Assembly: GCA_023957385.1 (NCBI GenBank)
Contig: JAMLGZ010000002.1
Span: 496,001 to 560,000, forward strand
Origin: Brumimicrobium sp.
GTDB taxonomy: Bacteria > Bacteroidota > Bacteroidia > Flavobacteriales_D > Crocinitomicaceae
Length of the DNA stretch: 64,000 nucleotides
Reading direction: 5' to 3'
In this document: in pieces, positions 28,736 to 38,866 of the stretch
How the letters are laid out: each line of letters begins with the position of its first letter
Position numbering within the stretch: position 1 is the stretch's first letter
Notes under the pieces: model-generated
What the model was told of the DNA's origin: nothing
Database searches by the model: none
Seen by the model: the letters and a program-made list of their open reading frames with translations, nothing else
Program-made: the position numbers and the translations under genes

Positions 28736-31700
28736 ATGAGTACACCATTAAGAATACTAATACTCCTTCTATCTTTTATGATGATTAGTCTTTCATCTAT
28801 GAGTCAATCTAATCTAAGATGGAAGAAAGTATATGTACAAAATGACACAATTCAATTAGATTCTTTAACTATTTTTCAAAATAGTTTACGTGTATTCTGT
28901 GGAGAATCTCTTCTAACTCAAAACGATTATTATTTTAATGGAAATACACGAAGTTTTTACCTTAAATATCCATGTGGAGATACACTCCAATTTAGATATC
29001 GGGTATTCGATATAGATTTTCAGAAGCCTGTCCAACGCATAGATACGACCATTATATATAAGAATGATGGAAATATAACAGATTTCTATTATCGCGATGA
29101 AGATGATCGTTTTGACTTTTTTGGAGAAGATGAAATTAAAAAATCTGGAAGTATTTCAAGAGGAATTAGTTTTGGAAATGCACAAGATCTATCAGTTAAT
29201 TCATCTTTGAATCTTCAACTCTCAGGGAAGATTGCTGATAATGTAAATATATTGGCCACGGTTACGGATAATAATTTGCCTATACAGCCAGATGGGAATA
29301 CGAGCCAACTTCAAGAGTTTGACCAGGTGTTTATTCAATTATATGGAGAAGAATACAAAGTGATAGTTGGGGATTATTGGTTAAAGAAGCCAAAAGGATA
29401 TTTTCTGAATTATAACAAGAGAGCTCAAGGGATATTTGGGCAATATGTTATGGGGAAAGAGAGTGAGAAGTGGATGATTCAAGGAGGAGGCGCTCTTTCA
29501 AAAGGAAAATTTTCTCGGAATACAATTCAAGGAGTTGAAGGTAACCAAGGACCTTATAAATTAAGAGGGAAAGAGAATGAACCATATATAATTGTTCTAT
29601 CTGGTACTGAAAATGTTTACTTAGATGGAAAGCTTATGCAGCGAGGACAGGAGTTTGATTATGTAATTGACTATAATACAGCTGAGCTTACATTTACCCC
29701 CAGACATATTATAACCAAAGATATCCGTATAGTTGTTGAGTTTCAGTATTCAGATCAAAATTATGCAAGATCTGTTTTTGTTGCAAATACAGAATACCAA
29801 GGTGAAAAACTAGATTTTTGGCTTAATATATTTTCAGAACAAGATGCTAAAAATCAGTCATTACAACAGAAACTAAGTTCAAAAGAAAAATTATTTTTAA
29901 GTAAATTAGGAGATAGCATACAATATGCTTTGTCAAATTCTATTGATAGTATTGGTTTTATGGATAATCAAGTGACCTATAAAATGGTTGATTCTTTAGG
30001 TATTGACTCTATTTTGGTATATTCTGTAAATCCAGATTCAGCTTATTATAGAGCATCTTTTATGAATGTGGGTACAGGAAAAGGGAACTATGTTTTTGAT
30101 CGATATACAGCAGTTGGGAAGGTATATAAGTGGGTTGCACCTATAGGAGGGCAACCTCAAGGTGATTTTGAACCTTCTCGATTGATAATAACACCTAAAC
30201 GAAATACAATGATTTCTTCTGGAATCGAATACCGATTTAATGATAAATGGAAGGCTAGAACTGAAATAAGTACATCTTATCGTGATCAAAATACATTTTC
30301 TAAAATTCACAAAGATGATAATCGAGGATATTCAAATAAGACATATATTGAAGGAATTCATAAACTTGGTAAAGATTCCTTAACCACTTGGAAATTTAAG
30401 ACTGTTGTCGACTTTGAATATACTTCCAAATATTTCCAAGAAGTTGAACGATATAGAAGTATTGAATTTGACAGAGACTGGAATGTGAGAGGGAAAAATT
30501 ATACTGGGGATCAGTATGTGTCTTTACTATCCTTTCAATTTTTGAATATTAAATATGGAAGTATTGAACTACAAGCACAAAATTTAGCTTTTGGTAAAGA
30601 TTATTTAGGAAATAAAGGAAGATTGTTGGGTGAATGGAATCAAAAAGGATTACATGCCAGTGTGGATGCGAGTTATCTAGATAGTAAGTCAGATCTTCAA
30701 AATAGTTATGTCAGACATAAATCAGATATAAATCAAACAATTGGGCCAATTAAGATAGGATTTGAAGATGATCATGAAAGAAATGTATTTAAAGAAAATA
30801 CCTTATTGCGTTTAGATTCTTACCAATGGTACGATTGGAAAGTGTATTTTGGTAGTTCAGATTCACTTATTAATCAATTTCAGCTATTTTATAGTGAAAG
30901 ATACGATTGGAGAAGTGATTCAACTAGGCTAGAAGAAGCAGCTATTGCCCGAACAATTGGGGCAAATTTTGATTGGTTATCCAGTCAAAACTCCATTTTG
31001 AAAACAATGGTCAGCTATCGTAAACTTGATATTAAAACTCCTACTTTGATCAATCAACAACCTGAAAACACCTTTTTAGGAAGAGTTGATTATAGTTTAA
31101 ATCTCTGGAAAAAAGCACTCAATTTTACATTGTTTTATGAGATAGGATCAGGTTTAGAATTAAGGAAGGAATTTTTATATATAGAAGTAGCTGCTGGACA
31201 AGGAGTTTATACATGGATTGATTATAATAATGATGGAATTAAAGATCTGAATGAATTTGAAATCGCACAATACCCTGACCAGGCAAAATATGTGAGAGTT
31301 TTTACACCAAGTGATGAATATGTAAGAACTTATTCAAATGAATTAAACCAATCTTTGTTTTGGAGGCCAGAAAGAATCTGGAGTAATAAACAAGGAATCC
31401 TGAGATTTTTAGCTAGAATTTCAGATCAAGTAAGATTTAGAGTGTATAAAAAGGTGTCGGATGCAAATTGGGAAATGTATAATCCAATTAGTAGAAGCAT
31501 TGCAGATACAAGTTTACTTAGTTTAAATTCTTCTATAAAAAATACATTTTTCTTTAATAGAACAAGCCCTATTGCAGGAGGTGATTATACATATTCTCAA
31601 ACGAATTCAAAATATATGATAGCAAGTGGCTTTGATGGTAAATCCCAAGAGTACCATTCAGTTTCTTTGAGATGGAATCTGGTTAAAGTCCTTACAATTA

Positions 31701-32170
31701 AAACAAGTGGTGAATTAGGTGAAAAAAGAGCAATAGTAGATTATACTGTAGGGAGAAATTATTCTATAAACTATCATAACATAAAACCAGAAATCATTTA
31801 TCAACCGAATACTATTTTTAGAATTTCTCTGGAAGGGCGATATGAAGAAAAGAGAAATCAAGCAAGCTTTGGAGGGGAAAGAGCATTTTTAAGTGATATT
31901 GGAGTTTCCATTAAATGGAACCAACTGGATAAAGGAAGTTTGAATGGAGAGTTTAAATTTATTAATATTGTTTATAATGGCTCCCAAAATAATTCTGTTT
32001 CATACGAATTATTAGAATCTTTAAAATCAGGAAAAAACTTCACTTGGGGTATAGGTTATCAAAGAAATATTGTTAAAAATCTACAGGTCAATATTCAATA
32101 TAATGGTAGAAAATCAGAAAATAATCGTGTCATACATACTGGAGGTGTTGAAGTTAGGGCCTTTTTCTAA
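28736..32170 (+). CDS. Large predicted outer-membrane beta-barrel protein
   Basis: 1144 residues with a signal peptide (about 1-23, ending SMSQS). The region 135-260 (KKSGSISRGISFGNAQDLSV, NSSLNLQLSGKIADNVNILA, EFDQVFIQLYGEEYKVIVGD, GYFLNYNKRAQGIFGQY) belongs to a Bacteroidota-restricted family and resembles segments of the giant SprA barrel of T9SS, though the protein is less than half as long. The rest alternates beta-strands, as in a barrel or long surface beta-structure. One Ca-binding-like loop, DYNNDGIKDLNEFE, lies near 830. It ends in a strand with terminal F-F, as in many outer-membrane barrels. No T9SS sorting domain. No named family is recognised with certainty; a T9SS link is inference. 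Confidence 0.6.
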   Translation: MSTPLRILILLLSFMMISLSSMSQSNLRWKKVYVQNDTIQLDSLTIFQNSLRVFCGESLLTQNDYYFNGNTRSFYLKYPCGDTLQFRYRVFDIDFQKPVQRIDTTIIYKNDGNITDFYYRDEDDRFDFFGEDEIKKSGSISRGISFGNAQDLSVNSSLNLQLSGKIADNVNILATVTDNNLPIQPDGNTSQLQEFDQVFIQLYGEEYKVIVGDYWLKKPKGYFLNYNKRAQGIFGQYVMGKESEKWMIQGGGALSKGKFSRNTIQGVEGNQGPYKLRGKENEPYIIVLSGTENVYLDGKLMQRGQEFDYVIDYNTAELTFTPRHIITKDIRIVVEFQYSDQNYARSVFVANTEYQGEKLDFWLNIFSEQDAKNQSLQQKLSSKEKLFLSKLGDSIQYALSNSIDSIGFMDNQVTYKMVDSLGIDSILVYSVNPDSAYYRASFMNVGTGKGNYVFDRYTAVGKVYKWVAPIGGQPQGDFEPSRLIITPKRNTMISSGIEYRFNDKWKARTEISTSYRDQNTFSKIHKDDNRGYSNKTYIEGIHKLGKDSLTTWKFKTVVDFEYTSKYFQEVERYRSIEFDRDWNVRGKNYTGDQYVSLLSFQFLNIKYGSIELQAQNLAFGKDYLGNKGRLLGEWNQKGLHASVDASYLDSKSDLQNSYVRHKSDINQTIGPIKIGFEDDHERNVFKENTLLRLDSYQWYDWKVYFGSSDSLINQFQLFYSERYDWRSDSTRLEEAAIARTIGANFDWLSSQNSILKTMVSYRKLDIKTPTLINQQPENTFLGRVDYSLNLWKKALNFTLFYEIGSGLELRKEFLYIEVAAGQGVYTWIDYNNDGIKDLNEFEIAQYPDQAKYVRVFTPSDEYVRTYSNELNQSLFWRPERIWSNKQGILRFLARISDQVRFRVYKKVSDANWEMYNPISRSIADTSLLSLNSSIKNTFFFNRTSPIAGGDYTYSQTNSKYMIASGFDGKSQEYHSVSLRWNLVKVLTIKTSGELGEKRAIVDYTVGRNYSINYHNIKPEIIYQPNTIFRISLEGRYEEKRNQASFGGERAFLSDIGVSIKWNQLDKGSLNGEFKFINIVYNGSQNNSVSYELLESLKSGKNFTWGIGYQRNIVKNLQVNIQYNGRKSENNRVIHTGGVEVRAFF

Positions 32171-32185
32171 TTTTAAATAGAAGTT

Positions 32186-32208
32186 TTTAGAATGCTAAAT
32201 ATTTTTTT
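32186..32208 (+). terminator. Weak candidate terminator
   Basis: TTTAG, AATG loop, CTAAA (32186-32199) followed by a T-rich run to 32208. The stem is only 5 bp and AT-rich; listed because it is the sole terminator-like structure after the preceding gene. The rest of the 238-base gap is AT-rich, with a TATTTTTG match at 32312-32319. Confidence 0.3.
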
Positions 32209-32311
32209 ATTTGTAACAAAACAAAGATAAATACGTAAGACTAAAATTTATTTTGTATAATTGTCAGAATAAATTTTTAGAATTTAATCTAACTGCTGTT
32301 TAGTATGCAAA

Positions 32312-32319
32312 TATTTTTG
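32312..32319 (+). promoter_or_regulatory. Candidate -7 element of the T9SS cargo operon
   Basis: TATTTTTG matches TAnnTTTG, 90 bases before the ATG at 32409. No TTG is found at the -33 position. A short inverted repeat AACTAT-TATATG-ATAGTT (32338-32355) lies just downstream in the putative leader. Confidence 0.35.
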
Positions 32320-32408
32320 AAATATTTTAAAATAGGCAACTATTATATGATAGTTATCGTTTTAATTTTACTAACTAAGATTATATCATTAACAAACACT
32401 ATTTCGTT

Positions 32409-35400
32409 ATGCGCGATTTTTTAAAAAATATTATTCTAATTATTATAGTAATAATTGGAATGTTTAGTTTTAGCAATACAGCTAATGCCTCACACGTGGC
32501 TGGAGGATATATTCAATTCGATTGTACTGGTACGCCTGGTGTTTATAAAATCAGATTGGTATTGTATCGAGACTGTTCTGGTATTTCTATGTCAACGAGT
32601 AATCAGACTATTAAACTAACAAATACATGTGGAATAGCTAACCCCAAAACGGTTACTGTGTCATATAAATCTATGCAGGAAGTATCTCAGGTGTGTGCAA
32701 CCGATCAAAATAAAACTACTTGTAAGGGAGGAACAATTCCAGGATTCCAAGAATATATCTTTGAAGGAACAGTTAACTTAGGGAATTGTAATTCATGGAC
32801 AGCTAGTTATGCGCTATGCTGCCGAAATAATGTAAATAATGTTTCAGGTGCAAGTAGTACTGATTTCTATGTAAAAACTCAAATCTTTACGGGTACTGAT
32901 AATTGCAACGATAGTCCAGCGGTTACCGCACAGCCAGAACCTTATGTTTGTAAGGGACAGCCTGTATCGTATAATTTAGGGGCTTATGAACCAGATGGTG
33001 ATGTTATTGTGTATTCATTAGTTAGCGCTCTGAATAGCAATGGTAATCCATTAAATTACACAGGAGGTAATAGCGGACCAAGCCCTGTCCCTGGGGTAAA
33101 TATCGACCCTAATACGGGAACAGTTACCTGGTTGCCAACTACAAATGGAACCTATATCTTTGTTATCCAAATGACAGAGTATGATAGTAATGGTAATGTT
33201 GTTACGGTTACAAATTATGAATACCAAACAACGGTTATTACTTGTAGTAACCAACTACCGGTAACTCCCGCTCAATCTGGGGGTATAAGTAACATTACAG
33301 GAAGTATTGTGCAAAATGGACCAAACAGTTTAACTTTATGTAAAGGATTTCAGGGTTGTTTCTCTATGGTCTTTAGTGACCCTGATGCAGCCAATATTCT
33401 AACAGTTACTTCTAATTTAGCATTAGTATTACCAGGAGCCACTATCACTCAAACTGGAAATAACCCAGTTACTATCACTGTGTGTTGGCAACCCACAACT
33501 GCCCTAGGTGTAGTAGGATTAAATTTCCTAGTAGAGGATAATGCCTGCCCGTTAACTGGACAAAATAACTATGCAGCGACTATTAATGTGGTGGATCCTG
33601 GTGTCCCAAGTGTTGTTGCTACTCCAGAATTATGCGGTGGAACAAATCAAGGTCAAGCAACTATAACTATGTCAGGCGGAGCTCCTCCATTTACATATAG
33701 TATTTCAGGACCTGTTAACCAGAATAATAGTACGGGAGTATTTACAAATCTACCTCCGGGTACATATTCATATACGGTAAATACCTCACAAGGATGCCCT
33801 CTTATTGGTAACTTTACGTTAGCTCCTGGCCCAAATTTACCTGTATCAACTACCAAAATAGATGTAAATTGTAACGGGCAAAATAACGGTTCAGCTACCG
33901 TAACCCCTGGAGGAGGTACTGCACCATATATTTATGTGTGGAGCCAAGGTGGAACTCCGATTGGTCAAAATACACAAACTGCTTCTAATTTAACAGCTGG
34001 TACATACGATGTTTCTGTAACAGACAATAATGGATGTGCTAATACCGCTACTGTGACTATTGCTCAACCAAACGTTTTAACAGGGACATTAAACCCAACA
34101 CCTACCTTGTGTAATGGGGCTTCTAATGGACAAATATCTGTGACAGGCGTAACAGGTGGAACTGCACCATATACTTATAGTATTGACGGAGGAGCATATC
34201 AAGCAGGAACTACATTTACAGGTCTGGCAGCAGGAAATCATCAAGTAACTATTAAAGATAATAAAGGTTGTACTTTAGTTTTAACTATTAATATTACTCA
34301 ACCTCCCGTTTTAACGTTGACACTGAATAGTACACAACCAGCAACTTGCGGAAACAACTCTGGTTCTGCTTCTGTGACCGCTGCTGGTGGTACAGCTGCA
34401 TATACATATTCTATTGGCGGAACAAGTAATGGTACTGGAAACTTCACCAATCTAGCACCAGGATCGCATACTATTAATGTTACGGATGCCAATGGTTGTA
34501 CTGCTTCCGTTGTTGCTAATATTACAACTATAGTTGCCCCTACTGTTTCTATTGATAATTTAAAGCAGGTTAGTTGTTTTGGTGGTAATGATGGTAAAGC
34601 TGTAATTGCAGTGAGTGGTGCAGCTGCTCCTGTTTCATATTCATTGAATGGAGGGGCAGGACAAGCTTCTAATACTTTTAATAATTTATCAGCTGGAAGT
34701 TACACTGTAACTATCACAGATGCAAATGGATGTACTGCAACAACTACTTTCACAATTACACAACCACCAGTTCTTAATTTTACATCTTCTATTACCCCTT
34801 CAACATGTAGTGGAGATTGTAATGGCCAAATCGTTGTAACTGCTATGGGTGGTACATCTCCTTATACATATTCAAGTAACAACGGTATGTCTTTTGGACC
34901 TTCAGGTACATTAACAGGTCTATGTGCAGGAAATATTAATGTGGTTGTTAAAGATGCGATGGGATGTTTGGTGAACTCTCTAGAAGTTATGACACAGCCT
35001 TCTTCTTTGACAGCTACCTACGTAAATACAGATCCTATTTGTCACAACGGATCTGATGGTATGATTCAGGTAAATGCAGCAGGTGGTACTCCTGCTTACA
35101 CTTATAGTGTAGATGGTGGCGCATTCCAATCTGGAAGCACACTTACTGGATTAGCATCAGGTAATCATAATGTGATTATTAAGGACGCAAATGGTTGTCA
35201 GATTAATGCAACACAAACACTTGGTAACCCTCCAGGTATTTTAATTGATACATTATATATGACTCCTTCTAACTGTGGTTTTAATGATGGTCAGATTGCA
35301 TTTACTGCAGCAGGTTCTAATCCTCCATTTACATATACATGGAATGGATCTACAAATGCTACAGGAGTGTTTACCAATCAATTGGCTGGTGCACACTTAG

Positions 35401-38400
35401 CTTACGTAACAGATGCTTTAGGCTGTAAAGATTCTATCTTCTTCGGTATTAATGACATACAAATGGGAGGTCAACTTATTAGTTTGACTAACCTTACTTG
35501 TTTTGAAGATTATTCTGGTGATGTTTCAGTTATTAATACGAAGGGTTCTGCTCCTATTACTTTTGAATTAGATAATAGCGGAACAACTCAAACAAATGGT
35601 AATTTTGCTGGGTTAGATGCTGGTTCACATATTATAACGATTTATGATAATGGATTCTGTATCTTTACAATTCCATTTACATTAACTCAACCTGACCCTG
35701 TTGAATTTGCTGGAACTACCGTAGATGTATCTTGTAATGGTGGTTCTACTGGTCAGATTAATGTAACTAACCCTACTGGAGGTGATGGGAATTATCAATA
35801 TAGTATAGATGGATTTGTTTATCAGGCTGGCACAAATTTTAGCGGTCTTTCTCAAGGAGATTATACAATCTATGCAGAGGACGGTAATGGTTGCCCAGGA
35901 TCTACAGATTTCCATATTGATGAAGCACCACTTATTACATTTGTTACAAACTTATTTGATTTAATGTGTTATGGAGATAATACGGGTGCAATTGAAATAG
36001 TTGCAACAGGCGGTACTGGAACCTATACATATAGTAACGATAATGGTTCTACTTTCCAATCTTCATATGCTTTCCCAGGTTTAGCTGCAGGTACTTATAA
36101 TTTAGTTGTTAAGGATGCTGTTAATTGTCAAGTTTCTGGAACGGCAACTATCAATCAACCAACGCCTTTGACTGCTACGTATGCGCCTCTAGCAAATACT
36201 TGCTTTAATGCATGTGATGGTCAATTAACAATTACTGCAAATGGTGGAACTTCGCCATATCAATATAGTATAGACAATGGTGTTACAATGACCACCAATA
36301 GCAATATAACTGGAATTTGTGAAGGTACATATACTGTTTTAGTTAGCGATAATCATAATTGTCAAATTACAGCCTCTCAAACTATTACACAACCAACACA
36401 GGTAACCTTTACATCGGTAGAGACTCCTTCAACATGTAGTGACCCTAATGGAGTTATTACCATTACAGCATCTGGCGGTACACCAGGTTATACTTATAGT
36501 AATGATAATGGAGGGACATTTGTGGTAGGTAATGTATTTAATGGTTTGGCTCAAGGTACATATAACCTTGCCGTTAAAGATGCTAATGGTTGTCCGGCTA
36601 CTGGTACCCAAATTGTGACAGATATGCCTTCTCCTTCTATAACTATGCTTCAGGGAACAGATCCTCTATGTAATGGTGATGCTAATGGTATTATTAATGT
36701 GACTGCAACTGGTGGAACAGGAACTCTTACATATTCTGTTGATGGAGGAGCATTTCAAGCAAGTAGTACATTAAATGGTTTATCAGCTGGTTCACATATT
36801 GTTACAATTCAAGATGCTAATGGATGTACAGATACAGATAATATTACTTTAGTAGATCCTCCAGTACTAACATTTACTACAGTGCCTACGGCATTGACTT
36901 GCTTCCAAAACTCTACAGGTAAGATTGTGGTTACTCCAAATGGAGGTACACCAACATATACATATTCTTTTGACAATGGAACAACTTTTGGAGCTTCCCC
37001 AGTAAATAACTTTATTGCAGCAGGAACTTATAATATTGTAGTAAAAGATTTTAATAATTGTACAGCGACTGGTACTGAAACGGTTACAGAACCAACACAA
37101 TTAGTATTCAATAATATTACTTCAACAGATGCTTTATGCTTTGGTTCTTGTGATGGAACAATAACTTTATCTGTAGGTGGAGGTACAGCGCCATACACTT
37201 ATCAATGGCCTACCGGAATTAGTAGCCCAACTAGTGATCAAGCAAATGGTTTGTGTGCAGGTGATTATTCTTTTATAGTGAATGATGCAAATAACTGTTT
37301 GATTAATGATCTTGTAACGATTAATCAACCAGATTCTGTACAAATCACTAGTATTGATAAAACAAATGTGACTTGTTTTGGATTCTGTGATGGAACTATA
37401 CAGATTAACTCTCCAACTGGAGTTCAATTCTCTATTGATAATGGAGCAAACTTCCAAGCAGGAAATAGTTTTACAAATCTTTGTGCCAATGATTACAATA
37501 TTGTTGTTAAAGATGCAAATGGATGTTTGGTAAATGGCTTTAAAAATATTTGGCAAGCAGAACAAATTACTTTAGCAATATCTAATGACACAACTGTTTG
37601 TTATGGATTTAATGCGAAAGTCGTTGCATCTGCAACAGGAGGTATTCAACCATATGATTTTCAGTGGAGCGTTCCAAACCCTACAGGTTGGGATACATTG
37701 GAAGTTGTAGCAACAAGTACACAAACTTATACGGTAGATGTGTTTGATTTTAATGGATGTACACCTGCACAAGAAAGTATGACTTTAACAGTAATTCCAT
37801 TAGTAGATATTGTGGTATTGCAAGATACAACTATATGTCCTGGAGGTACAGCAACCTTAACAGCACAAGGAATAAATGGATTACCTGGTTATTCTTATAT
37901 GTGGAGTAATGGAGAAACTACTCCAACCATTAATGTGAAGCCAAGTTCAACAACTACATATACCGCGACAGTCACTGACCAATGTGGAGATGATGCTTCG
38001 GCTGATGCTGTTGTGGATATTCATAGTTTACCTACTGTTCAATTTGAAGCTGATTCACTAATTGGTTGTACTCCGTTAACTGTTAATTTCACAAATTTGA
38101 CAGATCCAAATCAGATGAATGGAAATTGTGTATGGAAAATTAATGGAGAAACTATTACAGGTTGTGGACCTATCCAATATACCTTTACAGATATCCATTG
38201 TTATGATGTAACGCTTCAAGTAGAGTCTAATTTCGGATGTAAAACGGATACTATTTATACAAATTATATTTGTGTAGAAGGATATCCAATTGCAGATTTT
38301 GATTTTAATCCGTCTAGTCCATCTATATTAAATAACACTATCAATTTTATGAATATGTCTATTGGAGGTCAATCATATAATTGGACATTTGATGGTAATG

Positions 38401-38831
38401 GTTCTTCAAGTGAAGTAAATCCTAGTGTTACCTATGATAATTTAAAGGCTGCCACAACTGTTATGGCATGCTTGGAAGTGACTTCACAATATGGATGTAA
38501 GGATGATATTTGTAAGAAGATAGATATTAAGGAAGAGTTTAACATCTACGTACCAAATACATTTACACCTGATCATGATGACTATAATGAGGTGTTTAAA
38601 CCTGTATTCCCACCTAATATGGAAATGAGAGAATATCACATGATGATTTTCAATAGATGGGGAGAAATTTTATTTGAATCATATAACCCAGATGCTGGAT
38701 GGAGAGGAACATATGGAATTGATTCAGATAGAATTGTAAAAGATGGAACCTATATTTGGAAGATTGAATTCTTCCAAGGTGACAGAAAAGAAAAAGAAGA
38801 GATGGTTGGACACGTTAATGTGATTAAATAA
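32409..38831 (+). CDS. SprB-repeat surface protein with T9SS type B tail
   Basis: 2140 residues. Signal peptide (about 1-27, ending NTANA), then a Bacteroidota N-terminal domain beginning SHVAGGYIQFDC (about 28-400). Seventeen SprB-type modules of about 78 residues (401-1720) follow, each typically starting with a Cys segment, GGTxPYTYSxDGG in the middle and DANGC near the end. Next come two Ig-like modules (1721-1870) and two PKD-like domains (about 1874-2035). The C-terminus (2045-2140: IYVPNTFTPDHDDYNEVF, FNRWGEILFES, GTYIWKIEF) is a gliding-motility-associated/CHU_C type B T9SS sorting domain. The paired cysteines suggest one disulfide per module. Likely cell-surface adhesin exported by T9SS; SprB itself is the mobile gliding adhesin. 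First gene of a five-gene run; 35 bases to the next. Confidence 0.85.
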   Translation: MRDFLKNIILIIIVIIGMFSFSNTANASHVAGGYIQFDCTGTPGVYKIRLVLYRDCSGISMSTSNQTIKLTNTCGIANPKTVTVSYKSMQEVSQVCATDQNKTTCKGGTIPGFQEYIFEGTVNLGNCNSWTASYALCCRNNVNNVSGASSTDFYVKTQIFTGTDNCNDSPAVTAQPEPYVCKGQPVSYNLGAYEPDGDVIVYSLVSALNSNGNPLNYTGGNSGPSPVPGVNIDPNTGTVTWLPTTNGTYIFVIQMTEYDSNGNVVTVTNYEYQTTVITCSNQLPVTPAQSGGISNITGSIVQNGPNSLTLCKGFQGCFSMVFSDPDAANILTVTSNLALVLPGATITQTGNNPVTITVCWQPTTALGVVGLNFLVEDNACPLTGQNNYAATINVVDPGVPSVVATPELCGGTNQGQATITMSGGAPPFTYSISGPVNQNNSTGVFTNLPPGTYSYTVNTSQGCPLIGNFTLAPGPNLPVSTTKIDVNCNGQNNGSATVTPGGGTAPYIYVWSQGGTPIGQNTQTASNLTAGTYDVSVTDNNGCANTATVTIAQPNVLTGTLNPTPTLCNGASNGQISVTGVTGGTAPYTYSIDGGAYQAGTTFTGLAAGNHQVTIKDNKGCTLVLTINITQPPVLTLTLNSTQPATCGNNSGSASVTAAGGTAAYTYSIGGTSNGTGNFTNLAPGSHTINVTDANGCTASVVANITTIVAPTVSIDNLKQVSCFGGNDGKAVIAVSGAAAPVSYSLNGGAGQASNTFNNLSAGSYTVTITDANGCTATTTFTITQPPVLNFTSSITPSTCSGDCNGQIVVTAMGGTSPYTYSSNNGMSFGPSGTLTGLCAGNINVVVKDAMGCLVNSLEVMTQPSSLTATYVNTDPICHNGSDGMIQVNAAGGTPAYTYSVDGGAFQSGSTLTGLASGNHNVIIKDANGCQINATQTLGNPPGILIDTLYMTPSNCGFNDGQIAFTAAGSNPPFTYTWNGSTNATGVFTNQLAGAHLAYVTDALGCKDSIFFGINDIQMGGQLISLTNLTCFEDYSGDVSVINTKGSAPITFELDNSGTTQTNGNFAGLDAGSHIITIYDNGFCIFTIPFTLTQPDPVEFAGTTVDVSCNGGSTGQINVTNPTGGDGNYQYSIDGFVYQAGTNFSGLSQGDYTIYAEDGNGCPGSTDFHIDEAPLITFVTNLFDLMCYGDNTGAIEIVATGGTGTYTYSNDNGSTFQSSYAFPGLAAGTYNLVVKDAVNCQVSGTATINQPTPLTATYAPLANTCFNACDGQLTITANGGTSPYQYSIDNGVTMTTNSNITGICEGTYTVLVSDNHNCQITASQTITQPTQVTFTSVETPSTCSDPNGVITITASGGTPGYTYSNDNGGTFVVGNVFNGLAQGTYNLAVKDANGCPATGTQIVTDMPSPSITMLQGTDPLCNGDANGIINVTATGGTGTLTYSVDGGAFQASSTLNGLSAGSHIVTIQDANGCTDTDNITLVDPPVLTFTTVPTALTCFQNSTGKIVVTPNGGTPTYTYSFDNGTTFGASPVNNFIAAGTYNIVVKDFNNCTATGTETVTEPTQLVFNNITSTDALCFGSCDGTITLSVGGGTAPYTYQWPTGISSPTSDQANGLCAGDYSFIVNDANNCLINDLVTINQPDSVQITSIDKTNVTCFGFCDGTIQINSPTGVQFSIDNGANFQAGNSFTNLCANDYNIVVKDANGCLVNGFKNIWQAEQITLAISNDTTVCYGFNAKVVASATGGIQPYDFQWSVPNPTGWDTLEVVATSTQTYTVDVFDFNGCTPAQESMTLTVIPLVDIVVLQDTTICPGGTATLTAQGINGLPGYSYMWSNGETTPTINVKPSSTTTYTATVTDQCGDDASADAVVDIHSLPTVQFEADSLIGCTPLTVNFTNLTDPNQMNGNCVWKINGETITGCGPIQYTFTDIHCYDVTLQVESNFGCKTDTIYTNYICVEGYPIADFDFNPSSPSILNNTINFMNMSIGGQSYNWTFDGNGSSSEVNPSVTYDNLKAATTVMACLEVTSQYGCKDDICKKIDIKEEFNIYVPNTFTPDHDDYNEVFKPVFPPNMEMREYHMMIFNRWGEILFESYNPDAGWRGTYGIDSDRIVKDGTYIWKIEFFQGDRKEKEEMVGHVNVIK
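33609..37568 (+). repeat. 17 tandem SprB-type modules
   Basis: Coding tandem array, about 233 bp per unit on average, diverged at DNA level but in clear protein register: Cys near the start, GG(T/S)xxYTYS, then L-x-AG-x-(Y/H) and (K/T)DANGC. Modules vary from about 72 to 82 residues. Confidence 0.85.
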
Positions 38832-38866
38832 AGACTTAACATAGAATTATAACAAATAACCTTACT

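Noticed and set aside
33051..37772. Many minus-strand open frames inside the SprB-repeat gene
   Set aside because: They follow the repeat period and low stop density of the sense strand and have no recognisable protein features.
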